64,000 nt of DNA from Gnetum montanum. Its lineage: Eukaryota > Streptophyta > Gnetopsida > Gnetales > Gnetaceae. Shown piece after piece: positions 10,177 to 21,689 of the stretch (the first letter of the stretch is position 1; each line of letters begins with the position of its first letter). A model generated the notes under the pieces. The model made no database searches. It saw nothing but the letters and a program-made list of their open reading frames with translations, and was not told the origin of the DNA. The stretch lies in assembly GCA_015680685.1 (NCBI GenBank), contig MNCI01001420.1, positions 223,827 to 287,826 on the forward strand, given 5' to 3'. The translations under genes were made by a program, and so were the position numbers.

Positions 10177-12445
10177 ATGTCTTCTTTTCACAGGCGTGAT
10201 GATACTAAACCACTAGTCCCTCAACAATGCAAGGTGGTATATACTCATCCAGATTAGTATGTGTCTGATTTCACCTTCATCCTGCATCAGGATGAACAAC
10301 TGTGATTGTGTGATATGGAAGGCAACATTGTAATGCCTCTCGATCGATCTATGTTTGTGATGCTGCTTCAAATTATTAAGAAGTTGGGCATCCAAGATCT
10401 TTAAGAGAAGTATGTTGTGCATGATTATGACTACTGAGACTACTGTCCCACTGAAACACAATGTTGGAGAGATTGACACTAGGAGAAGCACAATGAGTTT
10501 GTGAAGGGGAAATGGTTCACTAATCCTTTGTTCCTGCTTAACCAAGATGATAATGAGGACCCTCCCTCTAGGGTCTCTCAACATAAAAATTCTCCACCTC
10601 TTGTTATTGGTGATGGGGTTGTGACCCTAAATCTGTGGTCCAATTTCAACAATCCAAGTTTAGGTAAAGATGGTAGTTAAGGAAGGGGCTCGGATAAGCA
10701 TTAAGATGATAAGAAAATTGATGAACGTGGCTATGACAATCGAATGGAAGTTGGCAGATACCATGATGGTGGTAGTCCTCCTCCCTCTTCACTCTCTTCA
10801 TCTACATCTTCTTCTTTCTCTTCTGGTTTTGACCAATGCTGTAGAAGGAACAACTATGATGGAGGTGAATAGCAGGACAACAATGATGATCACTAGGCCC
10901 ATAATGATTGAAGGGGTAATAGAGAACATCATTAGTGAAAATGAAATAATGATGATGATGAGCCTTTTTTGGCAACTCGAAACATGCTAAATATTGTGGA
11001 GGTTGTAAAAATTCTAACGAGGCATGTGAAAGATAGTTGGATCAAATGACTTGATATGAACAATATTCCCAGATTTGAGGGGGGATATAATTTTGATCCA
11101 CAGACATATCTTCAAGCTTTTTAGAATGCTTGTTCCTTACAAAATATTGAAAATGATTAGCAAAAACTAAAGCTATTTTCTAAGATACTCATCAAGGAAG
11201 CAAAAAGTTGGTACCAGTCCTTGAAGCCAAAATTTATTCGTCGGTGGAGTACAATGCTCAGTATTAGATGTACTCCAAAGTGTCTAGTTTAAGAAGGTAA
11301 ATTTAAGGATGGAAGCAAGGAAACCATGAACCCTTGGATGCTGCCATGGGTAGATACTATTCCCTCATACACTGATGCCTTGGCCATAATTATTCTCACC
11401 CGGAACAACTTTGTCATATCATAGATGGACTTAAATTAGAAATGAGGAGAACTCTTGGGGTTTATGCTCAAGGGAGACTATTAGAACTTAGAGCCCATTA
11501 GATTCAAAGGCTAATTGAGTAGGTAGCAAAAGAAGAAGGAGAGTTGAGGAAATGTGAAAGTGTAGAGGAATATAATAGGGATCCTTTCATTAGAAAAAGG
11601 GAGTTTCAATTTTGTGATAGTGAGGAGGAATCACCACTTAATGAGGTGGTACATGAAAATACCTTGCTAATCCAAAAATCTATGTCTAAAATTTCAGCTA
11701 AGGTGGATAAAATGTGGGATTTGTTAAATGAAAAATTCCAAATTTCTTTAAAAATCACTGAAGAAACAAGAGAGCAGAGTAGTGATTGTAATCGCAAGAG
11801 GTAGAAAGAAGTTGAATGTGGCTAATAAAGGGGTAAGGGCAAGATTGTTGTAGTAGATGAAGTTGCAGAAATTGAATTAGCTGATGATGGTGGATGTGAC
11901 ATCTTCCAATACGAACATCGTAAGGGATGTTGCCCCATCATGTTACACTTACAAGAGTTTGGGGTGTATGCTATGAATTCACAACTAGTAAAAAGGAAAA
12001 TACCTAGAAGATTTTCCTATCCTTAAGGCAATCCTAGGTAGTTCCACTAGCAATAAAAATATTATACAAGTGAAACTCCACCGCAATTGTACAAGTAATA
12101 TCAACAATGGTACTAATCATAGTCTTGGAGATGCCACCATCAAGGTAGTAGTACTCTTACAAATAACTAGGTACATATAGGTATTATGTTTAGCAACCCC
12201 TATCTTCACGTGACTCTTTTAGTCACATTTCTTCTTTCCAACATCACTACCACCCTACCGAATACTATAGAGTTCATTCTCCACATTCCAGGAGGAATGC
12301 CCCATTTTATCCTTATCCTCCTCCTATTTCTGCACCTATTCCTCCACCCTCAACACAACTACCACCTACTCCATCCATGCAAACTGAGCTTCCAACCCAG
12401 CTATATCAATGTAATGCTACGAGGGTTGTCAATCTATAAGTGGTT
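10177..12445 (+). pseudogene. A1 gag pseudogene
   Basis: ATG at 10177 opens MSSFHRRDDTKPLVPQQ, followed by an acidic and hydrophobic N-terminal region. The capsid core is near 11050-11290: PRFEGGYNFDPQTYLQAF and KEAKSWYQSLKPKFIRRW, the Retrotrans_gag signature (W..L). A charged coiled-coil-like stretch follows (11540-11800). The C-terminal tail (about 12240-12430) is Tyr/Pro-rich (PFYPYPPPISAPIPPPST). More than ten stops, mostly TAG or TGA for Gln or Trp. The minus-strand open frame at 10213-10584 is a shadow. It would form the particle shell. Confidence 0.75.
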
Positions 12446-12679
12446 CATCAACTCAGGGGTTTAGAACCTCATGCTCATAAAAGACCATTCTTTTGATCCA
12501 ACAGTCCTACTAAGGCCTTACAAACTCAAGTGGCTGATCACTTTGCTCCTGCTTCATCCTTTGCAAAGCATTTCATTGGGTTTCCTTCAAACTAAATGTT
12601 TTTCAAAATCCATACTATTATGTTCACTCATGTTGTATTTGATTGAATATGGGATGGCAACCTTCGTAGAAAATTAGTT

Positions 12680-13072
12680 GATCCTAGGAGTCCTCTGATT
12701 TATTTACAGATTGTTGGGAATGAATCATGTAAAGCTCTCATTGATTCAGGTTCCAATGTGAACTTGATTTCTCATGAGATGTATACTACCTGGAACCTAC
12801 TACCTCTTAAGAAGAACAACATCAAATTAGAATTGGTAGAGCAATTCATTATTGTTCCATTGGGATTGGTCAAAGACATTGTGGCCACTATTTATGGGTG
12901 GTCTTATCCTATTGGTTTTCTAGTAATCAAGGTTGAGAACTGTAAGGGAGACTTTCCAATCATTATGGGAAGGGCATGGTTAAGAATTGTTGATGCAAGA
13001 ATGGACATCAAATATCTTTCCTTGGAGATATCAAAGGAAAGTGCATTTGGAAATATCGAAAATAGATGAGTT
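12680..13072 (+). pseudogene. A1 retropepsin
   Basis: Clean retropepsin block. CKALIDSGSNVNLIS carries the D-S-G active site, followed by a hydrophobic strand (FIIVPLGLVKDIVATI) and FPIIMGRAWLRIVDARMDI, the C-terminal G-R-x-W/L strand of plant gypsy proteases. A 103-codon stop-free stretch from 12758 to 13069 covers most of it. It is the best-preserved reading frame of A1. The polyprotein is broken about 100 bp later by the inverted-repeat element. Confidence 0.8.
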
Positions 13073-13170
13073 CCATGCATCTTGTACATCGATACAGGGT
13101 GAAGTTGCATGTAAAAAACTTTGGTCCATGAAACGAGCATCTATTTTTGCATGTAAGTAGTGTGCACATT

Positions 13171-13430
13171 GTACCATCCGAAATCATCGGTGAGAGGCTG
13201 GAATGAACAAACATCGAGAGATCTATGGACGAAATAGTAAGACCCTGCCTTCACCTGAGGGCAAGCTGGAAATTAATGGAGGCAGAGTGCCTTGAATGGT
13301 CTGCACGCATATCAAATGAGAACTTCCCCAAACGTACGCAATTACGATGCGTTGGGTTATACATAAACAAATGTAAAATTGAATGTAAACAAATGAAAAC
13401 GGATGTAAACTATTCAAATAATGAAAACAG
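13171..13430 (+). repeat. Left terminal inverted repeat
   Basis: Pairs with 15143-15401 almost throughout. Shared inner markers, given here on the right-hand strand, are AGTTTACATCC, TGTTTATGTATAACCCAACG, GCACTCTGCCTCC and GATTTCGG. Most differences are transitions. Short open frames here arise because both strands of the repeat happen to be open. Confidence 0.85.
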
Positions 13431-14039
13431 GAAAAATGTGAATAGGAAAAATAATGTAAACTTCAGGAATCTGGGGAATAATGCAAACTATTTGTATTGA
13501 TAAACAATTAGAATGTGCACCGGTCAGAATGTAGTTGCGGTTTGGTCGTAAGGCGAACGTTTAGCCCTGATGGATGAGAGCAGGTGCTGGGAAGATGCAG
13601 GCTTTGGATTGCAGGTGTACAACATCCAGTGTGTATGAAGCCCATCATATGAGATTGATGCCCAGATCTCCTAAGTGTGTTAGATTCAAATTTTTTGAAC
13701 CTTGATCTAGTGGAAAAATAGGAGATTTATAGGGTTTTGGACGTGAGATTCGGATCTAGGAGAAGATCAGTGGCTGCGGGGTGAGAAACATTTGGATTGG
13801 GTGACAAGTTTGTGTGTTGACCGGATGCACAGAAATTGTTACAATGTATAGTGTAGCGTCCAAGATCTCTTACGTTGGCGTGTGTAATGCCCAGCGTAAG
13901 AACTTGAAACACTGAAAAAAATGTCAAAAATGCAACAAATGTTAATGTACAAGCATGGATCTGGGTGTCTAGCCTCTAGATCTATAGTTCTGTGCTATTT
14001 TTGTGCTACCAAAGCCTCCAGCATGTGTGGATTTGGCTC

Positions 14040-15090
14040 TGATGTGTGCGCAGCCTATTCTGGCATTAACGTCTGGCATCCAATGTCTAGCGTATGAAAG
14101 TGTTTACGCTGGGTTTATGCTGCTGGAAGCATGCCAACGTGACTAACAATGTTTGACCTAAAAACAATGCATTTTGAACCCATTTTTGACCTGTGAGACC
14201 CATTTTCAGAGTGGATCTGCATGCCATGGGTCATGAGGGTTCTGTGTGCCAAATTTGGGCTAATTTGGATGTCGTTTTAGCCCTGTTTTGTTTGATTATG
14301 CTAGGCATTACGCTGTGCAACGTCTGAAAAAGTAACCCCAGCGTCACCAAGTGTTTCTGCCCTATTTTGAGCTCATTTTTGTATGTTGATGCCTGTTTGA
14401 TGTTGCCTGACTACTGCCTGCTCTCCAAGGTGGCTTGGGTGCAAATTTTGACTTTTTTTGGCTATCATTTTGGGCCTGTTTGGGTTTGTTACGCTGTTCA
14501 TACGCTATGCAACGTCTGAAAAAGTAACCCCAACGTCACCAAGTTAAAATGGCACATTTGAGTCTCAAATTTGGAGTTTTTGAAGCTTGTGAACAAGTAT
14601 GAGTGCTACTGGTCCTTGTGGGTTGCTCTGGTGTCGAAGATGCTGCCTAAACCTACTTGTTCTGCCCTATTTTTGCTTGGTTACACTATGCTTACGTTGT
14701 GCAGCGTCTAAAAAAGTAACCCCAGCGTCACCAACTGAAAATACCTCATTTAAGGCCAAAATTTTAATTTTTTGGGGGCTGGGAGCTGCTAGGGGCCTTG
14801 GCGAAGGTCATGGGTGGTCCTTGTGCTCAATTTCAGCTTGTTTGAACTTAGTTTTAGGGCTCCAAAAGTTGGTTACGCTGATCCTTACGTTGTGCAGTGT
14901 AAGCCAGCATGACCAAAATGTACTTAGCCTGAACTAGGCATCTTGAGCTCGGAACTTATGATTCTGGATGTCAAAAGTTGGTGTAGTCACTTGTGGGCCC
15001 TAGGGGGATCATGCCTGTTGAATCATGAACCATCGGTGGCTATTTCAGAGGCCTCCAAGTTTGGTCATGCTGTACTCATGCTTGGGCAAT
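14040..15090 (+). repeat. About 190-bp tandem repeats inside the inverted-repeat element
   Basis: The phrase ACGTCTGAAAAAGTAACCCC followed by AGCGTCACCAA occurs near 14321, 14510 and 14706, with a decayed relative near 14890-14920 and shorter echoes (CAGCGTAAG, CCAACGTGAC) back to 13880. Each is preceded by TACGCT-YTTACGYTRTGC. Spacing is about 190 bp. No coding content. Internal tandem arrays of this kind are known in non-autonomous Mutator-like and Helitron elements; function unknown. Confidence 0.7.
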
Positions 15091-15142
15091 TGCATGACTT
15101 AACTTGAATCTTGTTTGAAAGTGCTAGGCCAAAATTTTGTGG

Positions 15143-15401
15143 TGTTTTCATTATTTAAACAGTTTACATCCATTTTCATTTTTTTACATTCAATTTTGCA
15201 TTTGTTTATGTATAACCCAACGCATCGCAATTGCGTACGTTTGGGGAAGTCTTCGTTTGATCCACGTGCGGACCATTCAAGGCACTCTGCCTCCGTTAAT
15301 TTCTAGCTTGCCCTCTGGCGAAGACAAGATCTTACTATTTTGTCCGTAGATCTCTCCGCGTCTGTTCATTCTAGCCTCTCGTCGACGATTTCGGACGTTA
15401 C
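15143..15401 (-). repeat. Right terminal inverted repeat
   Basis: Inverted partner of 13171-13430. It ends GATTTCGGACGTTAC, 18 bp before the T2 LTR. Confidence 0.85.
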
Positions 15402-15414
15402 ACACATGAGGTAG

Positions 15415-15419
15415 ATATT
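15415..15419. repeat. T2 target-site duplication, left copy
   Basis: ATATT directly before the 5' LTR TG, repeated exactly at 33550-33554 after the 3' LTR CA. A 5-bp duplication is the norm for plant Ty3/gypsy integrases. Confidence 0.85.
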
Positions 15420-15526
15420 TGAAACACCACCAAATTTGGGCTCCTAGGTCCCGATTGCAAAGTTGGCTAAGTGTCAAAATTTGACAAATTTTTTCTAAGT
15501 GTTGAGACCATGCTTCCCATTGTTAG

Positions 15527-15974
15527 GACTATGCTTTAGAGCATAGTTAGTGTATTTGGCACAAACAGCCTAGATTTGCAAATTTTTCTAAGTGTCGATA
15601 GTGGCTGCAAAATTTTCTATGTGTCTAACTATGCTCCCCCTACCAAGACTACGCTCTAGAGCATAGTTAATGTAGTCTACACACTAGTGGCTAGTTTTGT
15701 AGATTTGCCTAAGTGTTAAGGTAGAAGTTGTTAGGCTTGGTTGACATGGAAGAAATAGTTTGGTAGATTTTCTAACTTCTAAGGCTACAATCCCTATTAT
15801 GCTCTAGAGCATAGTTAGCATAGTCCACATGAAGACATCAATTTTTGCTAGATTTTTTAATTATCCTGACTATGCTCTCACTGTTGAGACTATGCTCTAG
15901 AGCGTAGTCAGTGTTGGAGCATAGTTTTTGCAAAATTTGCCTAACTCTTTGGGACTATGCTGTAGAGCGTAGTC
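15527..15974 (+). repeat. Palindrome series in T2 U3
   Basis: Near-perfect 22-bp palindromes centred on CTCTAGAG, with arms GACTAYG/CRTAGTC, lie at 15527, 15647, about 15795, 15888 and 15953. The 3' LTR keeps the series (about 31981, 32095, 32240, 32337, 32400); the copy at 32337-32358 is a perfect palindrome. They read like repeated binding sites for a dimeric factor upstream of the TATA box. This is inference. Confidence 0.7.
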
Positions 15975-16382
15975 ATGTAGAGTTCCCTTCAGAAGCCTTC
16001 AAAGTTTAGCATTGGCCTTCATCTTAGCTCTAATATTCCCTCAGCAAGCAGGATTAGCAATTTACATTTCATTTGCACCCATCTATTTGCCCCCAAATTG
16101 TACCTATGCTTGACATCACTCGAGAGAGTGGGCAACGTAGTCCCAAAGTATAGTCTTCAAAACTACACTGTTTTGCATTATTTTTAGGTACATTGCGCTT
16201 TGTTCAGCACTTGCACATGTAGTCTCAATAGCGTAGTCATAGTTGGCAGTCTCATAGGGTTCATTGGAGCACACCAGGAAAACACCATTTTGCTTCAATG
16301 GGAGCATAGTTGGGGCTAGCATAGTCCCAACTACCCCTTTGCCATGTGGTGCCTGATCCATGACTCATGCTAATCTTAGCTT

Positions 16383-16390
16383 TATAAATA
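16383..16390 (+). promoter_or_regulatory. TATA box of T2 5' LTR
   Basis: TATAAATA followed by CCCTAGTGCTCCATG; the 3' LTR has TATAAATA at 32831-32838 with the same downstream wording. Likely element promoter; R starts about 30 bp downstream. Confidence 0.65.
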
Positions 16391-17102
16391 CCCTAGTGCT
16401 CCATGTTTTAGGGGTTGGCATTTTGGCATTTCAGTTGGCATTTTGAAGTGATCACTTGACACTTTCAGCACTTGGCAAACTCAAAGCACACCTAGCATTT
16501 TGGGTAGACACCATTACACACCACCACAACACCATTGTACATCACCCAACATATTGTACATCACTGCAACTTGTAGGACAACGTGACAACCAACCCAATA
16601 GGCTTACACTTTATGGTAGACATCAATTCTTCGTAGCCAAACACCTTCAGACTATGACTACGCTGCCTACTGCACCTGTTTGTACACTACATACCTCCTA
16701 CACTTTTCTTTGTAGTTAACTATGCTCCCCTCGTCTAGGGTGGTGCTACTTTCTCTCTTGCTCACATTCTATGCATTTTTCATATTTTCTCTTCAAATTT
16801 AGCATCCTACTTGCATTTTTCATTATTTAAGCACATATTTGCATATTTTCACCCTTATTTTTATACTTTGAACCTCTACTATGCTTACACCTATTGGCAT
16901 CGCAGACATCACAAAACATTGTGTAAACTCCCTTGAGACTCGTCTTGTTATAACACCCATAAGTCCTAGTTCAATCAATAAGACCATTCTGGGCACCCCA
17001 CCTTCATTCCTAGCAGGCCCTCATGTGGAAGCAAGGTCAAGGCTATGTGATCATAGACCTCTTGGAGTCCCAGTCCAGCCTTTGACATTTTTAGTTGCTA
17101 CA

Positions 17103-17127
17103 GTTTTTTGGCCCTAGAAGGAGGGCC
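17103..17127 (+). promoter_or_regulatory. T2 primer-binding site
   Basis: GTTTTTTGGCCCTAGAAGGA then GGGCC follows the LTR; T1 has GTTTTTGGCGCTAGAAGAAG at the same place. Complement of an unidentified plant tRNA 3' end. Confidence 0.55.
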
Positions 17128-17329
17128 TTTGCCATTTCCTTCTTCGGCCATCCCTTGGTTTTTTCCTTACATGCTTTCTTTAGCTTGTGCAAATTGGTCA
17201 CTGTTGTTAGTTTCCTTGGAATCTTGCTTGAAAACACTTGAGTGTTTACACTTAAGCCAAATTCTGGGTACTCAACAGAGCGTAGCTAGCTCCAGTGTAG
17301 CGACTGTAGTCAGCTCTATGTATAGTGCC

Positions 17330-17505
17330 AGAGTTAGTCATTTTTTAGCACATTTACACTTAGTCATTTTTCTCTGCGTTTTAAACTTAGTCATTTTTTT
17401 GCATGTTTTACACTTACCCATTTTCTTTATTAGTTACATATTTAGCCATTTTTTTCGCATCTTTTCACTTAGCTATTTTTTTCTTATCTTTTGCATTAGC
17501 AATCT
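17330..17505 (+). repeat. T2 leader tandem repeats, about 30 bp x 6
   Basis: Six degenerate units each starting TTAGTCATTTTT or TTAGCCATTTTT and ending in a TTTTACACT-like half. The core is the one in T1's 38-bp array, so the array is ancestral to the family although unit length differs. Confidence 0.7.
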
Positions 17506-17525
17506 TTTGCATTTCTCCTTACATC

Positions 17526-19930
17526 ATGAATCCTAAGTAGCCTTTGACCTCTGCTTTAAACACAGTTGTTGTCCGACTCAATTAGCGGGAGATCCTGATT
17601 GACCTTCCTGGGGCTGGGGGTCTTGTCCTAGCATAGAGGTAATTTTTTAGGTAGTGCAACCTACCTCCTGAGGTCATGGTGCTCAATGACGAGCAATACA
17701 ACTTCGTTTGCGCAAAACTCTAGGTAAGTTTGCCCTTAGACCACCAAGAAATGAACTCTAAACATAGTTATGAGCTCATCCATTGCAACGAGAGGGAATG
17801 GTTACCTTCCGATTTTAACTTTATCCTACCCATAGAAGACTACTAATGGATGCTGGATAACTTCATTTCCAACATGGATAGTGACGTAGGGATGGACTAC
17901 AAGGAGCCCCTGTAGGAGGAGTTAGGTCAGTTGAGGCTTAATCCGAGTGTGATAGCTCATTCAATGCCTCATTCTAGTAGACAGTCCCTGCTTTTGTTCC
18001 TTCATTGTCCCACAACTTGGTGTCACCACCCAGGTCAACACCTATGGTGGCAACTCACCAAACATAGTAGACATATTAAGATGTTGCTCTACCTTTGTTT
18101 GGTTGTGAACTAAGAATATGTAGTTCCACCACTGGTGTTGCCTACTAGGGTCTCACTCCCACAATTCACCAAATACAACAATGAAGGGGACCCTAATGCC
18201 CATTTGGTAACTTTCTAGTTAGAATGCCTCTTTGCTGCAAACATGGCCAAATGTCATCATCCATGCATTCGCCATGTCCTTGATAGGTAAGGCACTGGAT
18301 TAGTATTGTGCACTCCCTAGGGCCTCCATCTCCTCTTTGGAGGAATTACTTACCCAATTTGTCACTCACTTCAAGTACAACTTGAAGCCTAAGGTGACCC
18401 TGGATAAGCTTATGCAAGTAAATCAGGGCCACTTAGAGCCCATGCAAAAATTCATTTAGCAATGGAGCACATCGCTTAATGAGATTTGCTAGCCCATTGC
18501 GGAAACACACTTGCTGGCCATGTTTAAAGGTGTAATAAATGACTTTATGAAGTTGAAACTAGACTACCTTGCCCTACAATCCTTGAGTTAAGAATTTTCT
18601 TAGACCAAGAGCATTGACGATGCAGCAGAGGCTAGCAAGGATCTGGCCTATGTGGCCTACAAAAACCTACACTTAAAGAAAGAGAAAGACAAGGATAAAG
18701 GCAAGCAAGCAACCACAGTCATTGCAATGGTGGCCAATGAGGCTAAGCCAGCCAACACCAAACTAATGGCTAAGCTACCCAAGGCTTCGACCAACAACAA
18801 AAAGGTGGCTGGCTCTAGCACAGTGGTAAAAAACTAGCCTGCATCATTGGTGGCCACAGCACCAGCTGCCACAAGGCCTAACTTTAAGCATAAGGATCTT
18901 TCAAAGCACACACCATTGCCTATTAAGTGATTAGAGCTTTTGGATTAATTGCTTCATGTTGGATGCATCTAGTATAAGCAAATGTCTAAGGATGCTCATA
19001 AGTAGCATGATCGATATTGCGAGCTTCTCAAAAATCTTTTGGTTGTGCTACCTAATGAGCCTTTGGCCCCTAAGCATTTTAGATTGGACTGATTTTTCCA
19101 ATATCACCAATTGCAAGGTCACAATATAGACTTTTGCATGGCTTTGCAGGACGATACACAATGCATGATTGACAAAGGCGAGTTAGTCCTTGATGCAACC
19201 AACCCAGTGCATTCCCAGAACTAATCAATGGAGGTTTACAAGGACCCTCTCAATGTAAGTGGTGTAGGGTGCATCATTAATGCATTTGCATTGATGATGA
19301 CTTAGAATCGATGTAGGAACTATTCATGGTTTATGTTCCATCTGGCAAAACTAGGGCTTTCTCGACATCAACCAGTTTGAGAATCCTTTTTGTCATCAGA
19401 GCACCACCTCAAGCACCCATAACATCCTTTGTGGTCAGGGCCTGTAGCACGTTATAGTAGTAACAGTTCAAACATCCTTCATTGTAAGGGTATCACAATG
19501 TGTGGATTCCCCTCTTGTTGGGAGTTTGGTGGTGGGCAATGCATTAGTTACTGCTCACCCAAGACCCCATCCTATAGCCAACACTAATAGGTAATTTAGA
19601 TGGAAACCTGGAAGGCCCAACAAGTGCTTTGCTAATTACATGCTTAGGTAGAAATAGGAGCAAAGGGCACTAGGCCCACTAAAGCCTATCCCCTTGTCTT
19701 CTATCCTAATGGCCCAACCAATAGAAGAGGCCATTGTAACTAACAACCAACAACGAAGCACTAAAGCTCCAAAGCAAACAAGGTACGTAAGGCCCAAATC
19801 CTCTCCATGAGAGATTCATCTCTTGGGCCACATGTAGGAGATGAAGGCCACCAATAACAAAGTAGCAGACAATGGTAAAGATTTCCTTGATGCATTAACA
19901 CAAGTCAAGTAGGCTTTAAAACAAAAAAAA
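17526..19930 (+). pseudogene. T2 gag pseudogene
   Basis: Begins ATG AAT CCT AAG, matching T1's gag start. Landmarks in order: LNDEQYNFVCAKL (17680), GDPNAHLVTF (18190, the GDP.AHL motif), GKALD.YCALPRASISSLEE and QFVTHFKYNLKPKVTLDKLM (18285-18420, Retrotrans_gag core), the basic tail KKEKDKDKGKQATTV (18670), and a zinc-knuckle-like FFQYHQLQGHNIDFC (about 19090-19140, first Cys lost). The tail from 19210 to 19930 is Pro-rich with repeated SFVVR-type phrases as in T1. Dozens of stops. It would package element RNA. Confidence 0.8.
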
Positions 19931-19934
19931 TATA

Positions 19935-20482
19935 ATGCTAAGCCTGTACAACTTGATAATGATCACCTCCTCCCATCATGAAGCATTAGTTCACATGTTG
20001 ACCTTCATCCCTATCATGGAGGACATCCCAGCAAATGAACAATCCATTCATGTTGTGATGTTACTTCCTCCCCCGCAGGAATCGAGTTCAACTCCCCTAG
20101 CATTTCATGATGAGGTAATCAAGGTGGACCCTGAGAAGGGTCAAGTCATTATTGTGTTGATGTTTATCACCATCAGCATGGGGGAATGCAGAATCCATAC
20201 AGTGCACGTTGACAATGGGGTGGCAACCAACATCATCTCATATACAGTCGTTGACAAGGTTAGTCTTGATGAACAAATTAAACCAACAAAGACAACAAGC
20301 CTGAATTCTTTTAATGGGTCATGTGTTTTCATAAAGGGAATTTTCATGATAGGCTTCATGGCAAGGGAGCAATTTCCCACCATAGCAGAATTCATAGTGG
20401 TTAAGAAGATGCCAGGTTTCAACCTAATCTTGGGTGGGCCTTGGTTAGCCCAATTACAAGTTGTCTCCTCCCCAATCCATTA
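19935..20482 (+). pseudogene. T2 retropepsin
   Basis: A 182-codon stop-free stretch. The N-terminal part (MLSLYNLIMITSSHHEALVH) is the gag-protease linker shared with T1. The protease core begins near FHDEVIKVDPEKGQVIIVLM and includes the active site VDNGVATNIIS at about residues 94-104 (D-N-G instead of D-[ST]-G), a flap region with FNGSCVFIKGIFMIGF, and FNLILGGPWLAQL, the C-terminal G-G-P-W-L strand of plant gypsy proteases. AAT for the second position is one transition from AGT (Ser), so loss by deamination is the simplest reading. Confidence 0.8.
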
Positions 20483-20809
20483 GGAAACCCACCTTCCATA
20501 CGAAGGTGGAGAGGTTATCATACATGGTGACAATGCAACCCCTCTAACCGTTAGTAACATTGACATTGAACAAGGGTCAAAGGTGGAGTTCTCTAATGAC
20601 ATGCCTCCCACGAAGGATGAAGGCAAAAAATGTGAAGCAAACCAACCCGAAGAGCCAACGGGAGCCCTTGACCTTCTGAAGGACACTTTGTGGGTAGAAT
20701 TGCCCTTCGACATAACTAACGAAGGTCAAGGTAAGTACTGTATTGTATCTTCTAGGCCCTATGCACCACCTAACCCACATTGGATTAGGAAACAACTATG
20801 TGACTAAGG

Positions 20810-21030
20810 CATCCCCTTAGTCCAATAGGGTGCTTGCCTGCCCCATTTTTGCATGTTTTGCTTGTTTGCATTTTGCGTTAGCTTAGGTGATTGCATACCT
20901 TATTATGCATTTATTTCTCATGTTTGTGCATTTTTGTTAAGTCCACATTTTTGCTTTAGCATTTAGTTTACACATAAAAAAATAGCAAAACGCATAAAAA
21001 ATCATAAAATTCAAAAATTACAAAACACCA
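20810..21030 (+). other. Non-coding sequence between T2 protease and repeat block
   Basis: T-rich stretch with repeated TTGCATTTTGC-type words. No coding signal. Confidence 0.4.
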
Positions 21031-21034
21031 CGGC

Positions 21035-21310
21035 CCGCAAAGACCTAAAACTGACAATCTTTCTCCCTTTTATTGCATGGCCTGAAAAGGCCTTAAACTA
21101 ACACATGGTCTACCATGGCCCTAAATTGGCATTGTGTGGCTTGCCATGGCCTTAAATTAGCATCGTATGGCTCGAAATGGCCTAAAACTACTAGCATGAC
21201 TTGCCTAGACCACCATGGCCTAAAACTAGCAAAAATTTTTTCTTATCACACAACTCGGAATGACCTTAAACTATCATTGGGGCCTGAAATGGTCTAAAAT
21301 TAGCAATCGC
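21035..21310 (+). repeat. ATGGCCTTAAACTAGCA-type repeats, left flank of antisense block
   Basis: Six or seven imperfect copies of YATGGCCTTAAACTAGCAT with TGGCYTG spacers. The same motif reappears at 26915-26990 and as a long array at 30655-31110, so the 6 kb antisense block is bracketed by copies of T2's own 3' repeat. Confidence 0.65.
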
Positions 21311-21585
21311 TATAGCCCAATTGCATCAATTCATTGCATCATTAACATTAAACACATAGCAAATGAATACAAAAGTCTACTCCATGTAGCAAAACTCCAC
21401 TACATCTCATTAAAATATAATAATACATCACATGATCATCCATGTTAGATTACAAAAATACACAAAAATACAAAAATTCCCAATGATAGGGCTACATCAG
21501 GATTCACTTAACCAATGGTGCTAGGTGGGGGTGGAGGCTCCTCTTCTTTTGCTATGTTGTTGGGGCCTACAACATCACTTGCTAC

Positions 21586-21689
21586 CTATCAAAAACAATA
21601 ACAACAACAACAATAAAACATAAAATTGTAAGCAAATGTACAATATGCAACTAATAGAAAAATCACAAAAAATAAAACAAAGAACTAAC
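21586..21689 (-). other. Predicted GT-AG intron, 104 bp, antisense gene
   Basis: Minus strand CTCTTAG|GTTAGTTC ... TTTTTGATAG|GTAGCAAG, with a T-rich interior. Size and base composition are typical of plant introns. Confidence 0.5.

Larger units (their letters stand above)
13171..15401. mobile_element. Non-autonomous DNA transposon with about 260-bp terminal inverted repeats
   Basis: 13171-13430 and 15143-15401 are long, well-matched inverted repeats; outer ends are GTACCATCCGAAATC and, inverted, GTAACGTCCGAAATC. The 1.7 kb interior has no transposase-like frame but holds about 190-bp tandem repeats. Long inverted ends with a repeat-filled, non-coding middle resemble Mutator-like or foldback elements. 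A 9-bp target duplication could not be read: flanks GTGCACATT and ACACATGAG do not match. It lies inside A1 between protease and reverse transcriptase, and T2 landed 18 bp beyond its right end. Confidence 0.75.
15420..17102 (+). mobile_element. T2 5' LTR
   Basis: Starts TGAAACACCACC, ends GCTACA; aligned along its whole length with 31877-33549. Contains five 22-bp palindromes in U3, a TATA box at 16383-16390 and a long R-U5. The LTR pair is clearly diverged (substitutions plus small indels throughout), so the insertion is ancient. Confidence 0.9.

Noticed and set aside
10213-10584. 123-codon minus-strand open frame
   Set aside because: Shadow of A1 gag, whose sense reading starts at a sensible ATG after the primer site.
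13155-15415. 9-bp target duplication for the inverted-repeat element
   Set aside because: Flanks GTGCACATT and ACACATGAG share only a short CACAT run; not enough to claim.
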